This document shows, one piece after another, positions 1 to 6,277 of a stretch of 7,552 bases of DNA. The first letter of the stretch is position 1. The number at the start of each line of letters is the position of its first letter. The notes under the pieces were generated by a model. That model made no database searches. It was not told the origin of the DNA and saw only the letters and a list, made by a program, of their open reading frames with translations. Made by a program: the position numbers and the translations under genes. The DNA comes from a bacterium TMED198 (lineage in GTDB: Bacteria > Fidelibacterota > Marinisomatia > SCGC-AAA003-L08 > D37C17): assembly GCA_002170735.1 (NCBI GenBank), contig NHIV01000037.1, positions 1-7,552 on the forward strand, in the 5' to 3' direction.

Positions 1-181
1 CATTATGATATGCGGCTTTACCACTAGCTGGTGCTACTGACATTCTATCCTCAAAGTAATCATACATTTCACGCAATTTAGTATGCCTTTCGTTGTCATC
101 TGTATCTACGAAAGTATCATCAATAAGTTTTATTAACTTATTCCAATTATCTATGATTTGTTGTTCTGAAAGTTGTTTCAT
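1..181 (-). CDS. N-terminus of a probable HD-superfamily phosphohydrolase (cut by left edge)
   Basis: An ATG at 179-181 opens a frame that stays open to the left edge, giving 60 visible residues that begin MKQLSEQQIIDNWNKL and end MSVAPASGKAAYHN. A good ribosome binding site, AAAGGAG, lies about 11 bases upstream, inside the end of the preceding gene. The visible part is an acidic, helical lead-in followed by APASGKAAYHN. In phage HD-domain proteins I recall a similar small-residue/GK/(F/Y)HN segment just before the first metal-binding histidine of an HD fold (typically HNA-PGG-HH), so an HD-type nucleotidase or phosphodiesterase is my best guess. The HD motif itself lies outside the window, so the enzymatic call cannot be confirmed here. 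The gene begins two bases after the stop of the 75-aa gene, so it is the last visible member of the operon starting at 5107. Existence of the gene is fairly sure; function is not. Confidence 0.6.
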   Translation of the reverse strand, partial: MKQLSEQQIIDNWNKLIKLIDDTFVDTDDNERHTKLREMYDYFEDRMSVAPASGKAAYHN

Positions 182-183
182 TA

Positions 184-411
184 CTATAACCGCTCCTTTA
201 TTAAGTTTATTATTGTATCGTTATCTGTTACCGAGTCACTATGATATACCATATCACGACCCAATTGTACTTGGTATCTACTAAAACTATCTGTCTTACC
301 ATAGACGCCCATTAAATTTATGTCCACATCATCCCATTCAGCCTTTACAGCAGAACTTAGTGATTTGGCATTTGATGTAAAGTTTCTACTATATACTATT
401 ACTACCAGCAT
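184..411 (-). CDS. Small thioredoxin-fold-like protein (SelW/Rdx-like?), no cysteines
   Basis: A 75-aa protein. Its ATG overlaps the stop of the glycosyltransferase gene by one base (TAATG), which implies translational coupling. The start MLVVIVYSRNFTSNA is a hydrophobic beta strand followed by a short loop, placed like the active-site loop of glutaredoxin or SelW/Rdx proteins, but there is no cysteine anywhere in the protein. The middle and end (VDINLMGVYGKTDSFSRYQVQL, then a helix NDTIINLIKERL) could form the beta-beta-alpha half of a thioredoxin-like fold; Rdx proteins end with a similar strand pair and helix. If the resemblance is real, the protein has lost redox chemistry and would act as a binding or structural partner. 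The fold call is weak and it may be an unrelated small phage protein. Its place between a glycosyltransferase and a probable HD-domain gene suggests it belongs to that operon. Confidence 0.6.
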   Translation of the reverse strand: MLVVIVYSRNFTSNAKSLSSAVKAEWDDVDINLMGVYGKTDSFSRYQVQLGRDMVYHSDSVTDNDTIINLIKERL

Positions 412-1748
412 TATCTTACCTCATATCCATATCTTGTTAATCTAATAGTTGGTTCTTCTCTAAGTCTATTTCTATATATGTTGAATGGTATTCCTCTACC
501 CCATCCAAGATAATCTAATAGTTGTTCTTTAGTTACCTGTTCTTTTTTGTGAATGTAATTCAATATTTTTTTATACCCATCTGTTGTTTCCTTTACCATT
601 TTTAATTTTTTTTCTGCTAATATAAAGTGTTCATTATATTGTGGTATTACACTTTTCCAAGTATTTTCTTTTCCTAATTTTTTACATTTAGTAGAATATT
701 CATTTCTATGTGTTTTATCATCCAATATTTTATTCACTTCGTTCATAAATTCATCATCTTTTTTAAAATATATACCAGCATCTTTAGCATATTGTTCATA
801 GTAATCAGCATCGTAAAAAATGTAAGGTACACCAACTGCCATTCCATCGGAAGCAGAATTAGCCCAACCCGTATGAAGTGATTGACCACATACACCAACC
901 CAACACTTAGATAATTCTGTAAAGTATCCTTGTCTATCAAACTTTTTGTTGTAAATATATTCTCTTTCTACTGTATTTGAAAGTGGCACCCATACTTTAA
1001 AATCTTTTCTTTGTTCCCACAGTTCATCTATCTGTTTCAAAAACCAACCATAACCTTTATAAGTATTTGGCCTATGATTCCACACAATTACTTTAGGGTC
1101 TGTTTGTGGTTTCTTTCGTTCCCCTTCTACATTATCCCAACCTCTAGGTAATGGTTGTAAAATACTTTCTAGTTTTTTAACATCATCTTTGGGTAAACAA
1201 CTTGGTGCGTGTTCCATAATAGTGTCTTTTACTGCTTGAGAGTTTACACCACAACTATTCATTTTAATTAATCCAGCATAATGACTATACAATAAATTAG
1301 CTTCATATTTTGCTGTTGCTGGAATTTCTATATAAGCACTATAACCAAATATAACAGGTCTACAATTAGTTAGATTATTAAAATAATTTTCTAGTCTTTC
1401 TGCATGCTCTGGTAAATAACAGTAAACAAAATCCCAATCTTTTCTTTTATAGTCTACTATCTTATCTAACTGCTCTGTTTGAAAGTCTTGTCTCATTTTA
1501 TTTGGATAAGATGGTTGTTTATATTCTATTTGTTCCGTATTATCATATCGGAAGCCTGGCATTTTTTCAGGAGTTAAAACAGTAAAAAACGTATCAGACC
1601 TTATTTTTGTCAATTCCTTTAATATCTTAGACATTATAATATAATAACTATCTTTAGAAAAGTCACTTTGTAAAGTTGTGTTTGGATAAATAAGAGCTTG
1701 AAATTTATACTCGATATCTCCATCACCATAGTCGAAAAGATTACTCAT
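411..1748 (-). CDS. GT-B glycosyltransferase with C-terminal winged helix; candidate DNA glycosyltransferase
   Basis: A 445-aa protein. ATG at 1746-1748 has TAGGAG about 8 bases upstream. Residues 15-165 look like the first Rossmann-like domain of a GT-B enzyme. Residues 218-320 carry the hallmarks of the second: strand VIVWNHRP (220-227) with a GY loop, strand FKVWVPLS (250-257), then WVGVCGQS (283-290) and SDGMAVGVPYIFYDADYYEQ (300-319). The last segment matches the conserved (E/D)-G-x-A-x-G-x-P nucleotide-sugar-binding stretch of GT1/GT4-type transferases. Residues 390-445 look like a winged helix-turn-helix: helix KKILNYI, helix VTKEQLLDYL, then a positively charged PFNIYRNRLR helix and an IRLTRYGYEVR hairpin. 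A DNA-binding-type tail on a glycosyltransferase suggests that the acceptor is DNA, as for T4 alpha/beta-glucosyltransferases, although overall similarity to those is not visible. The sugar donor and acceptor base are unknown. The gene follows the DGQH protein by two bases and overlaps the next start. The glycosyltransferase call is good; the DNA substrate is inference. Confidence 0.72.
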   Translation of the reverse strand: MSNLFDYGDGDIEYKFQALIYPNTTLQSDFSKDSYYIIMSKILKELTKIRSDTFFTVLTPEKMPGFRYDNTEQIEYKQPSYPNKMRQDFQTEQLDKIVDYKRKDWDFVYCYLPEHAERLENYFNNLTNCRPVIFGYSAYIEIPATAKYEANLLYSHYAGLIKMNSCGVNSQAVKDTIMEHAPSCLPKDDVKKLESILQPLPRGWDNVEGERKKPQTDPKVIVWNHRPNTYKGYGWFLKQIDELWEQRKDFKVWVPLSNTVEREYIYNKKFDRQGYFTELSKCWVGVCGQSLHTGWANSASDGMAVGVPYIFYDADYYEQYAKDAGIYFKKDDEFMNEVNKILDDKTHRNEYSTKCKKLGKENTWKSVIPQYNEHFILAEKKLKMVKETTDGYKKILNYIHKKEQVTKEQLLDYLGWGRGIPFNIYRNRLREEPTIRLTRYGYEVR

Positions 1749-1750
1749 AT

Positions 1751-3895
1751 TTAAACTCCTAAATGTCTTTCTGCTTTACGAATCCACTTTTTGAAAGTAG
1801 AAATATTATCCTCATAGGTATCGTACAAATCGTCATCATCTGTAAGATCTCTTTCAGTTTCAGATTGCTTTATCATAAACTTACAAGCATCTATAAAATT
1901 TCCACCATCATTAACGATGTTTTTTTCTTCGTCATCGCTAATATAGTTATTGTACTTTGGGGAAAGGGGAAACCAAAATTCAAATTTTTTCTGAGGAAGC
2001 TTACTACGAAAAGATAAGTGGTGACTTTCAAAATTTTCGATTGTAACAAATTCTCTAGAATGAAAACAGTAATACAAATTTGTTCCTTCAAATCCCAAAA
2101 CATCTAAATACTTTTTACCTTCGCTACGAGACCAAAGACTTGTATCAGATGATGTAGTTTCTTCTTTTACTTTATCTACGAAAGCTTTGTTTAAGAAAAC
2201 TTTATCTATATTATTAAACCTATGAAGTGTGCCGGTATACCCCCCTAAAAACAAAGATGAGTTACCCTCATAATAAGTTTTGAATCCACTAATCATAACA
2301 TCTATGATACCCTCTGTCCACTTTGTTATTGGTTGTGTCGATGGTTTTGTTTGAATAGCTAACCTAACTAAGTTCACGAATTGATTGTTTGTGTTAAATA
2401 GTAGTTTACTTATACGCTGTTTATCGTCTTTTAAAGATTTATATTCTGCCCTTTTAGCATCAGTAAGCATATTTTCGTTATCTACATTTGCATCTTTCAG
2501 TATTTGTTTCATATCTGAATTATAATCATCCATCCAATGCTTTATCAATTTGTTCAACTCAGATAGTTTTTTTATAAAAGTTTTCTTTGTAGAATGATTT
2601 GCGATATGAATCAAATCTTGAACCACATCGAACAACTCATCCTCTTCAAATTCTAATGATTTAAATACAGAAACCCAATTGTCAACTACATTAGGCGTAA
2701 TACCGTATGTTTTCCAAAACTCATCTCCACTAAAAACAGAAATATTGTTTCGTAAACTATTAACACTCATAGATGGTTTTTTAAAGGTATAGGTTCCTGT
2801 GTCACTATCCTTTTCTATAAAAGATAAAAACGTATTATAGAAAAAAATCAGATATTGATCATAGTTCATATCTTCAGAATCCGAACTACGAAGATTGTAA
2901 AAGAATTTTTTGGGAATTGTTCCGCTTGGAAACTTTTTCAAACCGGTTTGATTGAACAATTTAATTTTAGGAATTATTTCTGATAAAGAGTATGAATTGT
3001 TAGTAAATGTGATAGGAAAAACACCCTCAATAGGTTCATTTATTTCATATTCTCTATCATATAACACATCATTAATTTTAGTACCATTACATTCAGATTT
3101 TGTCCTTTGAGAATTAGAGTGAGATGAAACGTGTTCATTTCTTTTACGGATTAATTGTGACGCTCCTTGCCCATCAGTAAAATGTACTTGACCTACTAAA
3201 ACTCTCTTCTGAGCAGATTCAACTGCGTTTCTTACTACACTACTGAAAGAGCATAGGTCTTTAAGTGTGAATGTTTCTTCATTCCATTGTTTTCTGAATT
3301 TATCGACATCTATCCAAATTGGAGAATAAGTAAAATCGTAACTTTCTGTTTCTTTTTTGTTTACTATATCAATAGTATCATTTAAGTAAAATGTTTTACT
3401 TTCAGCATCTTTAGAGGTAAGAGTACCATGCTGCCCATCGTAACAATAAGTGATTCCATTAAATGGTTTATCAATCCTAATAACGATGTCAGCAGTTGGA
3501 AGTGTGTTTCCTTCTAAAGTATCAAACAATTGAGTTTGTTGGTATGCGCCAGTTTGTCTTTCAGCTAATGTTTGTTCAGGAGGTCTCACTACATAAATCC
3601 TATGTCCAATTTCATCTACAATGTTTTTTACTGTATTTGGATTGTCATAGTATTTATAAATTTCTTTTACAGAATCATTAGTTAAATCCATTTGAAATGG
3701 AATTGTTATTTTAGATTTTGATTTATGTAATGAGGAGTGTAATTTCTTCAGATAATTTATCAAATCTTCATCATCACATGCTTTAAAAACAATTCTGTCC
3801 ATTACAATGTTCGTTAAGATATTTTTCATATTATCACCTGTCACTTCTGTAAGTTTTGGTGTAAAACCATTTACTGATGTTAAAGTTGTTGCCAT
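1751..3895 (-). CDS. Large protein with DGQH (ParB/DUF262-like) motif and possible C-terminal HNH-like region
   Basis: A 714-aa protein counted from ATG at 3893-3895. This start is preferred over an in-frame TTG at 3911-3913 because AAAGGA lies seven bases before the ATG. Residues 134-160 (TADIVIRI... ITYCYDGQHGTLTSKD) contain a strand followed by DGQH, reminiscent of the DGQ(H/Q)R signature of ParB/sulfiredoxin-fold proteins such as DUF262 (GmrSD) and DndB/DGQHR proteins. Here the usual arginine is Gly157. A second DGQ occurs at 241-243, followed by the basic segment QLIRKRNEH. The middle is mostly helical. Near the end, ESHHL (623-627) and FPLSPKYNNYISDD (642-655) are spaced like the H-H ... 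N layout of HNH nucleases, which in DUF262 proteins lies in the C-terminal DUF1524 domain. Cys40, 151, 215, 269, 610 and 671 show no zinc-finger pairing. A nuclease-like or modification-associated role is plausible, but I do not recognise the exact family. It lies 18 bases after the DUF4338 gene and two before the glycosyltransferase. Confidence 0.55.
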   Translation of the reverse strand: MATTLTSVNGFTPKLTEVTGDNMKNILTNIVMDRIVFKACDDEDLINYLKKLHSSLHKSKSKITIPFQMDLTNDSVKEIYKYYDNPNTVKNIVDEIGHRIYVVRPPEQTLAERQTGAYQQTQLFDTLEGNTLPTADIVIRIDKPFNGITYCYDGQHGTLTSKDAESKTFYLNDTIDIVNKKETESYDFTYSPIWIDVDKFRKQWNEETFTLKDLCSFSSVVRNAVESAQKRVLVGQVHFTDGQGASQLIRKRNEHVSSHSNSQRTKSECNGTKINDVLYDREYEINEPIEGVFPITFTNNSYSLSEIIPKIKLFNQTGLKKFPSGTIPKKFFYNLRSSDSEDMNYDQYLIFFYNTFLSFIEKDSDTGTYTFKKPSMSVNSLRNNISVFSGDEFWKTYGITPNVVDNWVSVFKSLEFEEDELFDVVQDLIHIANHSTKKTFIKKLSELNKLIKHWMDDYNSDMKQILKDANVDNENMLTDAKRAEYKSLKDDKQRISKLLFNTNNQFVNLVRLAIQTKPSTQPITKWTEGIIDVMISGFKTYYEGNSSLFLGGYTGTLHRFNNIDKVFLNKAFVDKVKEETTSSDTSLWSRSEGKKYLDVLGFEGTNLYYCFHSREFVTIENFESHHLSFRSKLPQKKFEFWFPLSPKYNNYISDDEEKNIVNDGGNFIDACKFMIKQSETERDLTDDDDLYDTYEDNISTFKKWIRKAERHLGV

Positions 3896-3902
3896 TTGTT
3901 GT

Positions 3903-3908
3903 TCCTTT
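3903..3908 (-). promoter_or_regulatory. Ribosome binding site AAAGGA deciding the start of the 714-aa gene
   Basis: Read on the minus strand this is AAAGGA with a seven-base spacer to ATG (3893-3895), the best Shine-Dalgarno match in the gap after the DUF4338 stop at 3914. The alternative TTG start at 3911-3913 would place this site inside the coding sequence and has only a weaker AGG eight or more bases upstream. The ATG is therefore the likely start. Confidence 0.6.
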
Positions 3909-3913
3909 GTCAA

Positions 3914-5107
3914 TTATCTACCTACTTCTGATAGGTACATTTTCTTTGTTTCTTCCCAAGTCTTTCCTACTATATCTCCATAGAAAAGTTTCTCAGGCTT
4001 TAATCTATTTTCATCAAATAATTTACTGTATCTTCTGATAGCTTTAGGTTTCCACCAATTCATAATGTAATCACTATCATCACTATACTTTTGTCTCATC
4101 TTCAAATCTTTCTCTTCTATCTCTCCACGTAAGAACTCATTACCATTCTCATAGATGTCAGCATAGAAGATACCTCTTTTAAATCCGTGTTGGTAATCTG
4201 AACCCTTCACACCAACTGCTTTAAAAATCATATTAATTGTTTTTTGTTTTACACCTGTAGGAGGACCTGCTACCCCTTCTTTCTGAGTAGTTTGTCTGAG
4301 GTACTCATCTTTTTGATTTTCTTTTAACCATTGATGCCAGACATCGTAAGTTGCGTCATCTGGCTTTAAAGCTATCCTACCTTTAGACGAACCTAATGTT
4401 TTCCAAAGTGGTATAGAGTTATACATAGAGTGAATACCATATAAAGATGTGGTTGATGCTCCCACCAAAGTCTGACCATATGTTTTCTTCCAAGCATCCC
4501 TAACTACAGATGATGTAACTAAACAAGCTACCAACTTACCACCTAAGAAATTAAATCCTAATGGTTGAGCGCAACATATAGTTGTACCAATAGAAGTGTA
4601 TTTAAGTTTACCATCTTTAAATTTATTATCTTTACTCCACCCAATGTAATTGTCTCTAGCACCCAATGAAGTTACATCAGAACCCATACATATAATACCT
4701 AATATCTTACCTGTAACTTTATCTTTAACATAGAATTTTAGGTTTCTGCCAGGATTAGCAGTAAACTCCATAGTATGAATTAACCTACGAACCAATGTCC
4801 AAGCCTCATTCTGTTCAGTATTACCTTGTTCTGTTGCTTCAACATAAGGTTCTAAGGCTTCAATCTCTTTAATGGTTTGTTCTTTATTATTAATGTCTTT
4901 AGGTGTCCAAATAGCTGTTTCTATTTTAGCAAATTTAGATGCTTTCTGTGTCATAGAATAAACATCAGCGTTAAATTCTTGCCATTTCTTATATAGTGTT
5001 TGTTCTTGTACTGACATAGATTTGAGAAAATCTAAGTTGTCGATAAACTTCTTGCGTTCTACATCGAAGTCAAATTGTGGCTCATCAAAAAAATCGTTAA
5101 AACCCAT
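3914..5107 (-). CDS. DUF4338/DruA-like protein (Druantia A family), GNAT/Mom-like fold possible
   Basis: A 397-aa protein; ATG at 5105-5107 has TTAGGAA a few bases upstream. An acidic, helical N-terminus (1-110) precedes a core at about 120-245 that I match to DUF4338, the family of the Druantia defence protein DruA. The matching landmarks are: a strand NLKFYVKDKVTGKILGIICM (122-141); RDNYIGWS (151-158), equivalent to the family's RD-x-x-IGWS; a 'C/L-P-x-x-x-x-x-L' region around 179-198; and V-x-x-W-x-x-x-YG (202-211) followed by LVGASTTSLYGIHSMYNS (214-231) and WKTLGSSKGR (235-244), where the family has L-x-E-T-F-V ... G-T-x-Y-x-A-x-N-W ... G-x-T-x-GR. This layout also recalls the GNAT-like DNA-modifying enzyme Mom of phage Mu, which may indicate acyltransferase ancestry. 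Residues 250-397 are an extra C-terminal region of unknown role. Biochemistry of the family is not established to my knowledge. It is the first gene of the left operon, 57 bases after tRNA-Gly. Confidence 0.65.
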   Translation of the reverse strand: MGFNDFFDEPQFDFDVERKKFIDNLDFLKSMSVQEQTLYKKWQEFNADVYSMTQKASKFAKIETAIWTPKDINNKEQTIKEIEALEPYVEATEQGNTEQNEAWTLVRRLIHTMEFTANPGRNLKFYVKDKVTGKILGIICMGSDVTSLGARDNYIGWSKDNKFKDGKLKYTSIGTTICCAQPLGFNFLGGKLVACLVTSSVVRDAWKKTYGQTLVGASTTSLYGIHSMYNSIPLWKTLGSSKGRIALKPDDATYDVWHQWLKENQKDEYLRQTTQKEGVAGPPTGVKQKTINMIFKAVGVKGSDYQHGFKRGIFYADIYENGNEFLRGEIEEKDLKMRQKYSDDSDYIMNWWKPKAIRRYSKLFDENRLKPEKLFYGDIVGKTWEETKKMYLSEVGR

Positions 5108-5164
5108 TTATATTCCTAATTTAATTTTCAATAGTTAAGTAGCCTTTGCTGGCCAAAAAAGTTG

Positions 5165-5236
5165 AGCGGTGGGTTGGAGTCGAACCAACACCTTTTCGAT
5201 GGAATCGAAATGTCTTTCCTATAAGACTTCCACCGC
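5165..5236 (-). tRNA. tRNA-Gly(UCC)
   Basis: A complete cloverleaf reads on the minus strand. The acceptor GCGGTGG/CCACCGC pairs at all seven positions and the discriminator is U73, the bacterial glycine identity base. The D arm is GTCT/AGAC. The anticodon arm is TTTCG/CGAAA with loop ATTCCAT, anticodon UCC. The T arm is GTTGG/CCAAC with loop TTCGACT. CCA is not encoded; the next bases are CAA, followed by C and a run of six T (5160-5155) that could aid termination, although no separate hairpin precedes it. It decodes GGA/GGG and is the last of three tRNAs, 54 bases after tRNA-Cys. Confidence 0.95.
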
Positions 5237-5290
5237 AATAATATATATTTATATAAATCCTGAAATACAAAAATATTTTGCACTTTTTTG

Positions 5291-5363
5291 AGTGGTGGGT
5301 CGGAATCGAACCGACAAATAGTGGGTTTGCAATCCACCCCCTTAACCATTCGGGCACCACCAC
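5291..5363 (-). tRNA. tRNA-Cys(GCA)
   Basis: A cloverleaf reads on the minus strand. The acceptor GTGGTGG/CCACCAC is fully paired and is followed by discriminator U73, a cysteine identity element. A three-pair D stem CCC/GGG encloses loop GAATGGTTAA. The anticodon stem GTGGA/CCCAC has one A-C mismatch at its last pair (31-39), and the loop TTGCAAA gives anticodon GCA. The T arm is GTCGG/CCGAC with loop TTCGATT. No CCA is encoded; CAA follows the discriminator. Only six bases separate its 5' end from the 3' end of tRNA-Ala, so the two are surely cut from one precursor. The A-C mismatch may weaken the stem slightly but does not suggest a pseudogene. Confidence 0.93.
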
Positions 5364-5369
5364 ATATAG

Positions 5370-5442
5370 TGGAGCTGACAGGACTCGAACCTGCGACTTC
5401 CTCCGTGCAAGGGAGGCGTTCTCCCAACTGAACTACAGCCCC
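5370..5442 (-). tRNA. tRNA-Ala(UGC)
   Basis: A complete cloverleaf reads on the minus strand. The acceptor GGGGCTG/CAGCTCC contains the G3-U70 wobble pair that alone marks a tRNA for alanyl-tRNA synthetase, with discriminator A73. The anticodon stem CCTCC/GGAGG encloses CTTGCAC, anticodon UGC. The T arm is GCAGG/CCTGT with loop TTCGAGT. CCA is not encoded (CTA follows). Its 5' end lies six bases after the stop codon of the phosphatase gene. All seven acceptor pairs are the same as those of the tmRNA at 6028-6475. Confidence 0.96.
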
Positions 5443-5448
5443 ATATCA

Positions 5449-5961
5449 TTAAAAATCACCTGGTGCTACTTGGAATGTATTAAGACCTAAGTCTCTCCAC
5501 ATCTTCACAACTTTATCTCTATCATCAACTACAAGAAAGACATCGTTGATATCTACGAAAGTATCTAACATAACTTTCTTTAAGATTTCATCTGGCATAA
5601 ATCTCATATCAGGTGTGGCTGGATTATTCTTAGCAATAGGCCAGGACTTATCCTTAAACTTATCAGGTCTCATTACTAGCAAATCCCACGGAACTTTATT
5701 ATCCCACAACCACTCAACTGTCGCATCCCAACCTCTGTCGTTTCTACCACTAAATATAACTATGTTGAAACCATCATTATCAAACATCTGAGCCATTTTG
5801 ATGACTGGTTCATTTGGTGTATCCCAATTTGTAATAGAATCAGAAGCAGCAAAGATGTCCCAATCCAACTTACCATTAGGTTTCATAGACTTATCTCTCC
5901 TAACATCGATATTAGCAAGAGTTCCATCCAAGTCAAATATAACTGTTTTTTTATTTGTCAT
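5449..5961 (-). CDS. HAD polynucleotide 3'-phosphatase, stand-alone Pnkp-type phosphatase domain
   Basis: A 170-aa protein; ATG at 5959-5961 has GAGGTT upstream. It matches the C-terminal phosphatase half of T4 polynucleotide kinase/phosphatase (PseT). HAD motif I is VIFDLDGTLA (7-16, nucleophile Asp10 and acid/base Asp12). Motif II is IVIFSGRND (67-75, Ser71 and Arg73). A motif III lysine candidate is Lys128/129. Motif IV is FLVVDDRDKVVKMWRDLGL (142-160, Asp146/147). The C-terminus TFQVAPGDF closely resembles the QVASGDF end of the T4 enzyme. The N-terminal P-loop kinase domain of T4 Pnkp is absent, and the protein starts directly at the HAD fold, so this form would remove 3' phosphates or 2',3'-cyclic phosphates but not phosphorylate 5' ends. 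In T4 the enzyme heals tRNA cut by a host anticodon nuclease. Its position between tmRNA and three tRNAs, six bases from tRNA-Ala, fits RNA repair, although deoxynucleotidase or DNA-end roles are also possible. Confidence 0.85.
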   Translation of the reverse strand: MTNKKTVIFDLDGTLANIDVRRDKSMKPNGKLDWDIFAASDSITNWDTPNEPVIKMAQMFDNDGFNIVIFSGRNDRGWDATVEWLWDNKVPWDLLVMRPDKFKDKSWPIAKNNPATPDMRFMPDEILKKVMLDTFVDINDVFLVVDDRDKVVKMWRDLGLNTFQVAPGDF

Positions 5962-6277
5962 TTTTTAACCTCAAAATCATATATAAAGCTACACATAATT
6001 TTGCTAAAAGTCAAGCTTTTTTTCTTGTGGAGCTGGGGGGAGTCGAACCCCCGTCCAAGTCGTTTTCTTCAATAAGTCGTTTACAGCTTAGTTAAGTTCC
6101 TACTAATACTATACGAAGTCACTTACAACCCAATAACAACTTTGTTCAGAGTTGCCAACTGGCAGTTTCTTTAACCACTAACTTCCCTCTAGCTAAAGTG
6201 GCTACTTCTTTATACTCTACATACGAAAGAGTTGTGTCTAACTTATTTTATGTTCGGGTGTTAGACAACCCAAAGAC

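Noticed and set aside
743..940. Shadow frames inside the large genes (743-940, 1763-2017, 1891-2103, 3496-3681, 5546-5791, 93-284)
   Set aside because: Each is inside or opposite a longer gene with better protein features and start signals; none has independent support.
5246..5253. Minus-strand TATAAATA resembling a T4 late promoter before tRNA-Gly
   Set aside because: The surrounding stretch is almost pure A/T, so a chance match is likely, and initiation would fall almost at the tRNA 5' end. A similar plus-strand match at 6658-6665 points away from all genes.
5121..5490. Open frames on both strands across the tRNA cluster (for example 5278-5490 plus, 5128-5427 minus)
   Set aside because: They are chance translations of the three tRNA genes; peptides such as VGIEPTNSG and GADRTRTCDF are typical artefacts of antisense tRNA sequence.
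6009..6023. Short inverted repeat AAAAG ... CTTTT after the tmRNA as a terminator
   Set aside because: The stem is five A/T-rich pairs and no T run follows it on the transcribed strand.
6028..6060. Integration site (att) at the tmRNA 3' end, a common target of phage integrases
   Set aside because: No duplicated 3' tmRNA segment and no integrase gene are visible in the window.
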